A stretch of DNA of 32,371 nucleotides from Gammaproteobacteria bacterium (GCA_030654835.1 JAURWS010000003.1:1-32371), one strand, 5' to 3'; shown: positions 25,727 to 32,371, counted from the stretch's first letter. Notes: generated by a model from the sequence alone, not told the origin. A program made the numbers and translations.

Positions 25727-26332
25727 TCACTTTGGTTCATTGTCAGTTCTAGCGGCCCTGCCAAGATAGCCACCATGGTGCCGAAGCCCCCACTCTTCTT
25801 TAGTGAACTCTCTACTTTCCATTACTGAGATTGCGATCGCATCGCTTATCGCAAGCATCACCGCAATTGAAGACGTTGGTGTCAGTTCAAGAGGACACGC
25901 TTCTTTAGGCATCCCCATATCAAGAATATACTCGCAGTGATCCCTTAGTTCAGAGTCAGGATGTGAAGTGATGCCGATAATATGGGAAACGCCTAAATGC
26001 CGAGATAATTCTAGAATTTCTATCACCTCTCTCGACTTACCGCTCGTTGAAAAGGCAATCAACACATCGTTTGCACTCACTATTCCTAAGTCTCCATGTG
26101 CTGCTTCAGCTGCGTGTAAAAATACTGAAGGTGTGCCAGTGGAGCATAAGGTCGCTGTGAACTTGTGAGCAATGTGCCCAGCTTTGCCAATACCTGTAGT
26201 AATGACTTTCCCACTACAAGCGAGAATAGTATTCACTGCTGACTCAAAGGACTCATCCACATTTACGGATTGAATAGCTCTCGCTTCAGCTTCAAGTACT
26301 GCTTTTATTCTTTCGATTACGTTCATCTTCAA
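25727..26332 (-). CDS. SIS-domain sugar-phosphate isomerase (KdsD/GutQ-like, no CBS domains)
   Basis: This 201-residue protein is the SIS domain of arabinose-5-phosphate isomerases: VITTGIGKAGHIAHKFTATL, TPSVFLHAAEAAHGDLG, VLIAFSTSGKSREVIEIL, CPLELTPTSSIAVMLAISDAIAISVM and the end HHGGYLGR. KdsD, KpsF and GutQ are about 320-330 residues because two CBS domains follow; here the protein stops soon after the SIS domain. Stand-alone SIS versions exist. No LPS or capsule genes are nearby, so the pathway is unclear. MNVIER at 26326 is an alternative start. Confidence 0.9.
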   Translation of the reverse strand: MKMNVIERIKAVLEAEARAIQSVNVDESFESAVNTILACSGKVITTGIGKAGHIAHKFTATLCSTGTPSVFLHAAEAAHGDLGIVSANDVLIAFSTSGKSREVIEILELSRHLGVSHIIGITSHPDSELRDHCEYILDMGMPKEACPLELTPTSSIAVMLAISDAIAISVMESREFTKEEWGLRHHGGYLGRAARTDNEPK

Positions 26333-26392
26333 ACCCTAAAATGGGGGGAGAGTTACGGCTCTTTGTACCTTGCCGACCGACTATTCGTATTG

Positions 26393-27151
26393 TCAATCTG
26401 CGGAAAAGTCCGCTACAGCCAGTGCCACAAAGTCGGCCACAGCCTGGAGGTTCTCGTCCAGTGCATTGCCCTCGGCGCGGGGTAGCCCTTCAAAGGAATG
26501 ATCGCCGCCTACGACTAAAAGCCGAGTGGGAGCGCTAAGGTCTGCCATCAAACCATAGAGTATTGGCGTAGAACACAAAGGATCTGCATCTCCTTGCGCA
26601 AAGACCAGCGGACGCGTTTCCGCGGAAACGTCTGGATAGTAGTAATCGTGGATGGCAACGGGAGCTGCTCCGGCACTTTCGACCTGGCTACAGACAGGCG
26701 TAAGAAGTACCCCGCCGCGCAGAGTCCGATTGGCGCGCAACACATGCCAAGCGACGGACGATCCCAATGATTTTCCGGCCGCCCATACGCGCGAGCTGTC
26801 CACGCGACTATCCGCCACAGCCAAAGCGACTACCGTGTTCATGTCCTCAATCTCAAGCCCGAAGTCTTGGGACGGACTTCCACGTGGCGTAGCCGTGTAA
26901 TACGTCCAATCGAACCTGTAGACAGCAATGCCCTCTTCGACCAGACGCCGCGCTGTTTGCTCCAGCGCTGCGAGCCGCATGTGATAACCCTGACCGGGTG
27001 CGAGAATAACCGTGGTGAACGGACCAGCTCCGATTGGGAAATCTGCGATAACCTCAATCGTCGAGCCTCTTGGTGTTGGGATTGATACGGACTCTGCTGC
27101 TGCCGATAGGCTGCAGTGTAAAGCTAGAATTACTGTTAGAAGGCCTTTCAT
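26393..27151 (-). CDS. Secreted alpha/beta hydrolase
   Basis: This 252-residue protein has a signal peptide MKGLLTVILALHCSLSAAAES, then FTTVILAPGQGYHM (oxyanion loop region), VWAAGKSLGSSVAWHVL with nucleophile GKSLG, VFAQGDADPLCS (likely Asp) and VVGGDHSFEGLP (likely His). It resembles dienelactone-hydrolase or KANL3/Tex30-like hydrolases of unknown substrate. GAGGAG six bases before ATG 27151 fixes the start; earlier in-frame ATGs would break the signal peptide. The 277 bp upstream (27152-27428) hold nothing I recognise. Confidence 0.87.
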   Translation of the reverse strand: MKGLLTVILALHCSLSAAAESVSIPTPRGSTIEVIADFPIGAGPFTTVILAPGQGYHMRLAALEQTARRLVEEGIAVYRFDWTYYTATPRGSPSQDFGLEIEDMNTVVALAVADSRVDSSRVWAAGKSLGSSVAWHVLRANRTLRGGVLLTPVCSQVESAGAAPVAIHDYYYPDVSAETRPLVFAQGDADPLCSTPILYGLMADLSAPTRLLVVGGDHSFEGLPRAEGNALDENLQAVADFVALAVADFSAD

Positions 27152-27428
27152 GGATGCTCCTCGGAATTTCGTTTTTGTCATTAGCGTCCCTCCGTGGGTT
27201 GTCATCGCTGGAATAACACCGCGCACATGACCCTACCCCTCTTTTTCAAAAGCAGTCTGACTTATCAGCTTCACGATGCCCACTTGCTGACGCTGGAAAG
27301 CCGATGACATGGTTAGGCAATATTTTCCAGCAATCTTGGCAACTCCTGAATGTTCAGAATTATAGCGTCACACATTACTGGTTCAGGGACGAACTCATTT
27401 CTTATCAATGCACGCTCCTTGTAGATCG

Positions 27429-28055
27429 CTAAGCTTTGAGATTAGGGACGCACAACGGCGGCACATACTTTGTCAAGCCGTCTAGCTTTTTACCAACGGG
27501 GACAAACAGCCAGCCGAGCGTGTTAGCAGCGACGGCATCCCAATGTCCGTCGCCATAATACGAAATGGTGTCGAAGACGCCATTCAGTTGCCCGAGCGCA
27601 CGCAACATTATTTGCGGCCTCTCGAAATGATCATCAGAGCTGGCTAGCGGAACGCCGTCCACCGGGAATCCTGCGAGTGACAGCTTTAGCAATGCGGACC
27701 CGCCCCAACCGCCGGTCGCGTACGCAATTCGATGCGTGGTCGATGTGTGCAGACTCTGCACATATGCCAGCGCGCCCGGAATCTCGGCGAATGGTCCGTG
27801 CTCGGACATGTGACGGCGTACTCCTTCGACAAAGCTGCCTCGTACCGCAGCTACTCTCTCAGGTGTTGCCTCCAAATCGTTGTCACGCAGTATTTCGGCC
27901 AAGATACCAGCAGCGGTAAATTGGGTATACATCCCCCAGGATGGACGTAATTTGACATCGCCAAGTGCATCGCGGATTGACTCCAGGTACATCGCGTCGT
28001 CGCTCGCGTCGGACTGGAGGAGGGTGCCATCTATGTCGAAGATCGCTGCTTGCAT
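27429..28055 (-). CDS. HAD-superfamily hydrolase
   Basis: This 208-residue phosphatase-like protein begins AIFDIDGTLLQSD (motif I DxDGT), has a helical cap domain, YATGGWGG around motif II and YYGDGHWDAVAANTLGW as motif IV. The usual motif III Lys is not obvious; SSDDHFERPQIML offers only an Arg. Substrate cannot be told. The FGE-like gene ends 21 bp upstream in the same direction. Confidence 0.9.
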   Translation of the reverse strand: MQAAIFDIDGTLLQSDASDDAMYLESIRDALGDVKLRPSWGMYTQFTAAGILAEILRDNDLEATPERVAAVRGSFVEGVRRHMSEHGPFAEIPGALAYVQSLHTSTTHRIAYATGGWGGSALLKLSLAGFPVDGVPLASSDDHFERPQIMLRALGQLNGVFDTISYYGDGHWDAVAANTLGWLFVPVGKKLDGLTKYVPPLCVPNLKA

Positions 28056-28076
28056 AACCCTAATTATTCTCCCACT

Positions 28077-28817
28077 TTATGGGTCCATCACTAATCTAAA
28101 GCCAGTATCCTGAGTAGGTCTTCTGGACATCTGTCGGGCGCGTTTCCAGAATACAAGGTCGTCAGCACCATCATCCCAAGAGCCACCTCGCACGACGCCA
28201 AGTTGACAATGAATTCCACTTTCATCCTTTGGATCATCCCCGAAGTAGCAATCAGCAGTCCATTCCCATACATTGCCGTGCATGTCGTAAACTCCGAGTA
28301 GGCTGGGTTCAAAACTACCGACAGGCGCTGTCATTCGCGCGTCCCATTCGCTTCCACAGTTCCGACAATTTGCCCTGCCGTGTTCATACTCCGTGCCCCA
28401 GCTGTAATTAAATCCCAATTCAGTATTTAACTTTGCAACGTATTCCCATTCCGCGTCCGTGGGCAGGCGATATCGTTTTCCGGTTTTGTCACTAAGCCAT
28501 TCCGCATAGGCAACCGCATCAAACCAGTTGACGTCAATCACGGGCCTATTATCTCTTCCAAACCCAGCATCGTTTCGAGTGGCTCGCGCAGTTTCGTTAG
28601 TGAAAATATCGTATTCCAGGAACGTGATTTCGTACTGACTTATCAGAAAGTGACCTAAACATACCTCTCGCAATGGACTTGACTGCGAATCCATCAGCAA
28701 CGTGCCCACCTCAGCACAACCCTCGGGTATATGGACCATTTTGGGCTCGATTTGTGCGGCAACATTTGCCGTATATGCAAAAGCAAAAATTGATACCAGA
28801 ATCGAAACTCTAGACAT
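28077..28817 (-). CDS. Secreted SUMF1/FGE-fold protein, probably not a formylglycine enzyme
   Basis: This 246-residue protein has a signal peptide (SILVSIFAFAYTANVAAQ) and an FGE-sulfatase fold: MVHIPEGCAEVGT, FLISQYEITFLEYDIF, PVIDVNWFDAVAYAEWLSDK, RLPTDAEWEYVAKL, YDMHGNVWEWTADCY, VVRGGSW and DTGFRLV. True formylglycine-generating enzymes have two copper-binding Cys soon after RGGS; here that region reads DDGADDLVFWKRARQMSRR with none, so catalysis is unlikely. The fold is also used for ligand binding and other oxidation chemistry. No sulfatase is nearby. Confidence 0.9.
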   Translation of the reverse strand: MSRVSILVSIFAFAYTANVAAQIEPKMVHIPEGCAEVGTLLMDSQSSPLREVCLGHFLISQYEITFLEYDIFTNETARATRNDAGFGRDNRPVIDVNWFDAVAYAEWLSDKTGKRYRLPTDAEWEYVAKLNTELGFNYSWGTEYEHGRANCRNCGSEWDARMTAPVGSFEPSLLGVYDMHGNVWEWTADCYFGDDPKDESGIHCQLGVVRGGSWDDGADDLVFWKRARQMSRRPTQDTGFRLVMDP

Positions 28818-28974
28818 CGGTTACCTCAACATTCGTATAGGTTGTTTAGCGTGCATGCGCGAAATTTTAAGATAGCGATGGAGTATCCCACCGAATTCGT
28901 GGCATTTCAATAGTGCTCAATTCATTGTGCGCCGGGTGATTCTTGATCAGTAGAATGTGCCATTTGAGTGCCAA

Positions 28975-29235
28975 TCAGGTACGGTTATTCGCAAACTTTT
29001 GGCACCCTGCCGGTTTAAATATGCGCTTATTTGAAGCCGGATTAGCGGCAAGCTTGACGGTCGGACGCCGAGGACGTGCAACCAGCTCACCGCCGCAATT
29101 TGGACAAATCCCCCCAAGCACGCTCTCTGAGCACGATCTACAAAAAGTACATTCAAAGGAGCAGATTCGCGCTTCGAGCGACTCTGGGGGAAGATCTTTG
29201 TCGCAACACTCACAATTTGGTCTGAGTTCTAGCAC
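28975..29235 (-). CDS. DUF1272 zinc-ribbon protein
   Basis: This 86-residue protein begins LELRPNCECCDKDLPPES, then ARICSFECTFCRSCSE and CPNCGGELVARPRRP, the full set of Cys pairs of DUF1272. Zinc binding is expected; function unknown. GGGAGG a few bases upstream supports the start. A short C-terminal tail (KLAANPASNKRIFKPAGCQK) goes beyond the usual family end. Confidence 0.9.
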   Translation of the reverse strand: MLELRPNCECCDKDLPPESLEARICSFECTFCRSCSESVLGGICPNCGGELVARPRRPTVKLAANPASNKRIFKPAGCQKFANNRT

Positions 29236-29339
29236 ATGGCCTCCCTATTGAGGATGTATAGCATTGCCATAGTGTGCAAGCACGCATCCCTATAGCGTTA
29301 GCAGGAATCTAACCCAGACCCCGCCGCGAAAACAGGAAT

Positions 29340-29966
29340 TTAATCGTTGTCGTCGTCGTTGCCATCACTATCCCAGTCATCATCATTCCAATCTCGGTCC
29401 TCAGAATTGTCTGCCTCATCATCGCCGTAGAATCCGTCGCGATCGTCGTCGCTATCCCACTCCCCATCGTGGTCGCCATCACCACCGACTGTGGCTGAGC
29501 TGGAATATACGGCATCCGTATCCAGCAGGCCCGCAAAGCCGTTATACCAGTCGTCTGTGTCGGAAGGATCACCTCCTGCTCGTACCAATATCAATGCCAG
29601 TTGGTAGGACCCCTCGGCCAGAGTCGCAGTGCTTACCGTGTCGAGGAAAAACAAGCGAGAGCTCGTAAATGTAGAGTAGTCGTCAATTTTTACTTTGCTG
29701 GCCGTTTGACTCTGGTCATACGCAACCACATAAGCCTCGACACCTTGACTTTTGAGTAGCGCGGTATCGCCTCCAAAACTAATGCGAACATCAAGGGTAT
29801 CGCCCGGGTAGTAAATATGCTTCACGGTTTCAATTTTACCGCTCAGATAGCTCGCGTCATTGGTTAGATTGTAGGATTCATCATTGTCGGCGAGCGAGAT
29901 TGTGGCGCTGAATATTGCACCGATCAGAGCACTGAAACTGGCGAGCTGTTTATATGGGATCTTCAT
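29340..29966 (-). CDS. Secreted protein with Asp-rich tail, unknown
   Basis: This 208-residue protein has a signal peptide (MKIPYKQLASFSALIGAIFSATISLA), a probable beta-sandwich domain (YYPGDTLDVRISFGG, AYVVAYDQSQ, GSYQLALILVRAGGD) and a C-terminal 45 residues that are more than half Asp/Glu, for example DGDHDGEWDSDDDRDGFYGD. The DxDxDG patterns resemble EF-hand-like or thrombospondin type 3 calcium sites, so Ca2+ binding is plausible. AGGAG eight bases before ATG 29966 fixes the start. A CRP-like palindrome lies 99-120 bp upstream. I do not recognise a family. Confidence 0.75.
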   Translation of the reverse strand: MKIPYKQLASFSALIGAIFSATISLADNDESYNLTNDASYLSGKIETVKHIYYPGDTLDVRISFGGDTALLKSQGVEAYVVAYDQSQTASKVKIDDYSTFTSSRLFFLDTVSTATLAEGSYQLALILVRAGGDPSDTDDWYNGFAGLLDTDAVYSSSATVGGDGDHDGEWDSDDDRDGFYGDDEADNSEDRDWNDDDWDSDGNDDDND

Positions 29967-30064
29967 ATTTTCCACTCCTGTCATTGGTTAAGTGACTTGA
30001 AGCGTGATCCCCGAAAATTAACGGATTCTTAAGCGCAATGCGATGTGCATCCGCCAATCTCCAA

Positions 30065-30086
30065 TAACGTGATGTAGATCACGTTA
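30065..30086. promoter_or_regulatory. Candidate CRP/Vfr-type binding site
   Basis: TAACGTGAT-GTAG-ATCACGTTA is a perfect 22-bp palindrome that contains GTGA-N6-TCAC, the core of CRP sites; consensus has T where this has C before GTGA. It lies about 100 bp upstream of the Asp-rich protein gene, just after the GNAT stop. An intrinsic terminator is less likely, since no T-tract follows on the minus strand. Confidence 0.55.
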
Positions 30087-30087
30087 C

Positions 30088-30627
30088 CTATCTTTCATTC
30101 TGCATCCTTGGCGTGGGAATTATGGAGTACAAAAAACAATCTCGGGGCTCTCCTCGAACTATTCTCAAGTTCCGGAGTTTGCCTTCCTGGCGAAACCCAC
30201 ATTTTTCGAGCACCCGCATAGAAGCAACATTCGTGTCCAGTACACAGGCTTGTATCCTGAAAAAACCACGGATGGAATGCCCCCAATTCACAATGCCCTT
30301 GCCGACTTCTGTGGCAATACCTCTTCCCCAGAACGAAGGATGAATATCGTAGGCCAGCTCAGCCGAAAGGTTAGCAGAAGACAGAGTGTGAAACCCAATT
30401 GTGCCCACCAGATTGTCGCTGACCTTGTCGACGATTGCGAAACGGATCGGAGATTCAGCTTCGTTTGCCAGGTAGCTCATGACCAATTTTTGGAGATCAT
30501 TCTCGGAAGATAAGTTCCAGCTTGTGTGCTCGATAACGCTGGGAATAGAGAGGTACGAGTACCATGCGGGCACATCGGAAAGTCGGATAGGTCTTACATA
30601 GACATCGGCAGTGTCAAAGAGTGGCAT
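30088..30627 (-). CDS. RimJ/RimL-type GNAT N-acetyltransferase
   Basis: This protein of about 179 residues begins MPLFDTADVYVRPIRLSDVPAWYSYL and has RFAIVDKVSDNLVGTIGFHTL, AYDIHPSFWGRGIATEVGKGIV (acetyl-CoA loop) and ACVLDTNVASMRVLEKCGFRQEGKLRN, all typical of ribosomal-protein-type acetyltransferases, many with other targets. ATG 30627 is preferred because GGAAG lies about ten bases upstream; ATGs at 30636 and 30648 are in frame. The 30649-30847 stretch upstream contains nothing coding that I can support. Confidence 0.88.
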   Translation of the reverse strand: MPLFDTADVYVRPIRLSDVPAWYSYLSIPSVIEHTSWNLSSENDLQKLVMSYLANEAESPIRFAIVDKVSDNLVGTIGFHTLSSANLSAELAYDIHPSFWGRGIATEVGKGIVNWGHSIRGFFRIQACVLDTNVASMRVLEKCGFRQEGKLRNLRIVRGEPRDCFLYSIIPTPRMQNER

Positions 30628-30847
30628 GGCGATCATTCTTCCTATCATGTTTGGGGGAATCTAACCCGGAATCCACTCAGAAGACAATTGATTGCTTAAT
30701 ACTGTGCGACGGGAGGTGACTGCCATAGCGCTAACCGTCCGCAGTGTGATACACGCGCAATCCGAATCTGCTCTCCGTTCAAATTTCACCGCTCCATAAA
30801 TCTGTCCTATTACTTGATCAGGGCTATCGAACAGGGAGGTTTACAGG

Positions 30848-30898
30848 ATGAGTCACTTTCAGACGCTATCACTTAGTGATAGCATTCGACATGAGTAG
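30848..30898 (+). CDS. Candidate leader peptide overlapping hicA start
   Basis: A 16-codon frame, MSHFQTLSLSDSIRHE, has a strong GGGAGG eight bases before its ATG, whereas hicA itself has no visible Shine-Dalgarno. Its stop TAG ends at 30898, five bases inside hicA (ATG at 30891), so ribosomes finishing the leader could restart on hicA. The operator-like palindrome lies within this frame. Confidence 0.4.
   Translation: MSHFQTLSLSDSIRHE
30866..30882. promoter_or_regulatory. Candidate HicB operator
   Basis: CTATCAC-TTA-GTGATAG is a perfect 17-bp palindrome lying 8-25 bases before the hicA start. HicB antitoxins with DNA-binding tails repress their own operons at such palindromes, so this is a likely autoregulatory site. 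Confidence 0.55.
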
Positions 30899-31136
30899 CG
30901 CACAGCGCAGGATACTGGCGCTGATTCTCGCGGGCATCGCCCCGTCGTCACTTGAGTGGCGAAAGGTGGAGGCCTTGCTGCTGGCTCTAGGGGCGAAAAG
31001 TGTTGAAGGGCGAGGCTCCCGCGTGCGATTTGAGCTGAACGGTGTCGTAGCAGCTTTTCACAAGCCGCATCCGGGAAAGGAAATCAAAGCCTACCAAATC
31101 AAAATCGTCAGAGACTTTTATATGAATCTGGAATAG
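30891..31136 (+). CDS. hicA: HicA-family toxin
   Basis: This 81-residue mRNA interferase-type toxin of a type II toxin-antitoxin pair has LEWRKVEALLLALGAKSVEGRGSRVRFELNG followed by AAFHKPHPGKEIKAYQIKIVRDF, the common HicA pattern with FHxPHPG. The catalytic His of E. coli HicA (GSHH) is replaced by Arg in GSRV, as in many members of this branch. ATG 30891 is chosen by length; a GTG at 30876 is in frame. hicB starts 4 bp after its stop. Confidence 0.88.
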   Translation: MSSAQRRILALILAGIAPSSLEWRKVEALLLALGAKSVEGRGSRVRFELNGVVAAFHKPHPGKEIKAYQIKIVRDFYMNLE

Positions 31137-31140
31137 CACT

Positions 31141-31470
31141 ATGAACATCATGCACTACAAGGGCTACTCGGCCCCCATCGAATACAGCGATGAAGATCAA
31201 TGCCTGGTAGGTCGTCTGGCTGGTATTGACGATCTGATAGGCTTTCACGCGGACTCCGTCACAGAACTCAGGAAGGAGTTTGAAGAGGCGGTGGACGACT
31301 ACCTGGAAGCGTGCGAGAAGCTGAATCGCAAGCCACAGCGTCCATATTCTGGGAAGTTGATGCTAAGAATTGACCCCGTCCTTCATGCTAAGGCTGCTGC
31401 GCGTGCCGAGGCTGAGAGCAAGAGTCTTAATGCGTGGGCACAGGAGGCTCTGCAGCGCGCGACGTCCTGA
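31141..31470 (+). CDS. hicB: HicB-family antitoxin
   Basis: This 109-residue antitoxin starts MNIMHYKGYSAPIEYSDEDQCLVGRLAGIDDLIGFHADS, the HicB partial RNase-H-like fold, then ELRKEFEEAVDDYLEACEKL. The C-terminal LMLRIDPVLHAKAAARAEAESKSLNAWAQEAL is a ribbon-helix-helix DNA-binding part that would bind the palindrome at 30866-30882. It follows hicA by 4 bp. Confidence 0.92.
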   Translation: MNIMHYKGYSAPIEYSDEDQCLVGRLAGIDDLIGFHADSVTELRKEFEEAVDDYLEACEKLNRKPQRPYSGKLMLRIDPVLHAKAAARAEAESKSLNAWAQEALQRATS

Positions 31471-31558
31471 TTCGATCTCTCTCCCGGGTTGAGTGGTGCT
31501 GCACAAACCTTCTAGCAGGATATTATCAGACCTCAAGCATACTGATCTCAGGTACTTC

Positions 31559-31819
31559 ATGACACATCACATCCTGACCGACATCTCCGCCAGCATCTCC
31601 GAGCTGAAGGCTAACTCTATGAAAGTCGTCGCTCGCGGAGAAGGCATGCCCGTTCTCGTTCTAAACAGGAATGAACCAGCCTTTTACTGCGTTCCCGCGA
31701 AAGCCTATGAAGCATTGATGAATCTCGTCGAGGACACGGAGCTTTTGGCTCTCGCCAATGGCCGCATGGACGAAGAAAGTATAAAAATTTACGTCAACGA
31801 TCTATTGGCGTCGATTTGA
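31559..31819 (+). CDS. Phd/YefM (StbD-like) antitoxin, orphan
   Basis: This 86-residue protein begins MTHHILTDISASISELKANSMKVV and continues VLVLNRNEPAFYCVPAKAYEALM, a clear Phd/YefM/StbD antitoxin. Relatives end soon after a motif like the IKIYVNDL seen here, with a RelE/ParE toxin gene following. Here four extra residues (LASI) and the stop come from the start of the DUF222 repeat at 31805, and no toxin follows. The upstream hicAB pair is a separate module. It probably lost its toxin when the repeat arrived. Confidence 0.82.
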   Translation: MTHHILTDISASISELKANSMKVVARGEGMPVLVLNRNEPAFYCVPAKAYEALMNLVEDTELLALANGRMDEESIKIYVNDLLASI

Positions 31820-32226
31820 AACGCGATGCCTTAAATTGAACGCACTCGTCAACGCATTGCTCACCGTGGCAGCGGGCGAGGAGCACCAATCTCTCATCAC
31901 TGATATTTTTGAACGCATCACTTTTTATGATCTGCGGATTGAGAGCGCTCTGACCCGAATTGTGGATGGCGGCTACGCTTGATTAATATTTATTCGTTAA
32001 AATCTAGGTGGATATTTAGCAGCAAAATCATCTAGATAGGGCTATAATATGTACATATAAATAGTGCTTTATGACCATCCGTTTGTGGCCTTTCCAAGGA
32101 GGAATCGTCTCATGTCACAGCCCTCTTCTCTCGCTCTCATCCCTGCAGACAACGCTGCGCTCAGCGACGAGATTACCCGTCTCGCCGGGCACATCAACGC
32201 CGCCCAACATCGCTTCCTGACACTGC
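31805..32226 (+). repeat. Right copy of DUF222/HNH inverted repeat unit
   Basis: This is the inverted partner of 1-410, with 12 additional bases near 31867-31885. Its non-coding part (31820-32111) contains TATAAT at 32043-32048 overlapping the ATATGTACATAT palindrome (32047-32058). From 31836 a frame LNALVNALLTVAAGEEHQSLI runs to 31982; the left copy has TAA where this one has CAA, and the length difference is a multiple of three, so this part may be a decayed coding remnant. Confidence 0.9.
32043..32058 (+). promoter_or_regulatory. Promoter -10 with overlapping palindrome before DUF222 gene
   Basis: A perfect -10 hexamer TATAAT overlaps ATATGTACATAT, a 12-bp palindrome found at the same place in the left copy (where the -10 reads TACAAT). 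No good -35 at the right spacing is visible. The palindrome could be a repressor site. Confidence 0.4.
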
Positions 32227-32371
32227 TCGCTACGCTCATCGAGCGCGACGCATGGGAGGGTCACGGCATCAAATCGCCCGCCCATTGGCTCAACTACCAC
32301 TGCGGCATTGATCTGGGCGCTGCGCGTGAAAAAGTGCGCGTCGCGAAGAGCCTGCAACAACTTCCCGCCAT
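32112..32371 (+). CDS. DUF222/HNH endonuclease (13E12 family), N-terminal part
   Basis: Eighty-six codons are visible before the window ends. The protein starts MSQPSSLALIPADNAALSDE and reads into AHWLNYHCGIDLGAAREKVRVAKSLQQLP, the DUF222 signature found at the front of HNH endonucleases such as the mycobacterial REP13E12 proteins. The HNH part would be beyond the edge. AAGGAGG seven to eight bases before ATG is an ideal ribosome site. It points outward, mirror-image to the gene at the left end. Confidence 0.9.
   Translation, partial: MSQPSSLALIPADNAALSDEITRLAGHINAAQHRFLTLLATLIERDAWEGHGIKSPAHWLNYHCGIDLGAAREKVRVAKSLQQLPA

Noticed and set aside
30760-30800. tRNA-like T-arm (CGTTCAAATTTCACC)
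   Set aside because: The flanking bases do not pair and there is no anticodon or acceptor stem.
25200-30900. Integron gene-cassette array
   Set aside because: The gene types (GNAT, HicAB, DUF1272) would fit, but I find no series of attC sites with paired R and L boxes, no integrase, and spacings vary widely.

Overview
The window looks like chromosomal DNA of a GC-rich gammaproteobacterium. The proteins are of gammaproteobacterial type, there are REP/REPIN palindromes of the kind common in Pseudomonas and relatives, and both ends carry a DUF222/HNH (13E12-type) repeat. Species cannot be named from the sequence alone. Nearly every gene lies on the minus strand. I saw no rRNA, tRNA, CRISPR array or transposase gene.

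Ends: positions 1-410 and 31805-32226 are near-identical inverted copies of one unit. Each holds about 300 bp of leader (with an ATATGTACATAT palindrome and a strong Shine-Dalgarno) and the first codons of a DUF222/HNH endonuclease gene. The two genes point outward, so the 31-kb interior sits between inverted repeats. On the right the repeat supplies the stop codon of an orphan Phd/YefM antitoxin, which probably lost its toxin.

Left part (0.5-16.9 kb): a phnD-phnC-phnE-type ABC uptake operon whose phnD 5' end contains a 33-bp tandem repeat and a whole REPIN read in frame; a DeaD/CsdA RNA helicase with a very long Phe/Tyr-Lys-Pro repeat tail; a two-gene RloA/RloB-like (candidate phage defence) unit whose RloB lacks its conserved N-terminal half; a GlpQ lipoprotein; a DUF5916/CBM9-like outer-membrane protein; a small membrane protein on the plus strand; and a secreted 1140-residue M1-M28-PDZ peptidase fusion preceded by a TolB-like propeller lipoprotein.

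Middle (17.0-25.2 kb): a tightly packed single-direction run, read right to left: DUF202, GNAT, lipoprotein esterase, methyltransferase, ABM-like protein, EamA exporter, GFA protein, RibD/DHFR-like reductase, RsgA, TfoX-C protein, thiopurine methyltransferase, VIT1 transporter and a phospholipase-A2-like secreted protein. Several pairs overlap by 1-4 nt.

Right part (25.2-31.8 kb): looser, seemingly more AT-rich accessory DNA with GNATs, a SIS isomerase lacking CBS domains, an alpha/beta hydrolase, a HAD phosphatase, a secreted FGE-fold protein without catalytic cysteines, DUF1272, an Asp-rich secreted protein with a CRP-like site upstream, a HicAB module with an overlapping leader peptide and operator palindrome, and the orphan antitoxin. 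The best candidates for undescribed biology are the inverted DUF222 unit, the DeaD tail, the truncated RloB pair, the REPIN captured in phnD and the HicA leader peptide.
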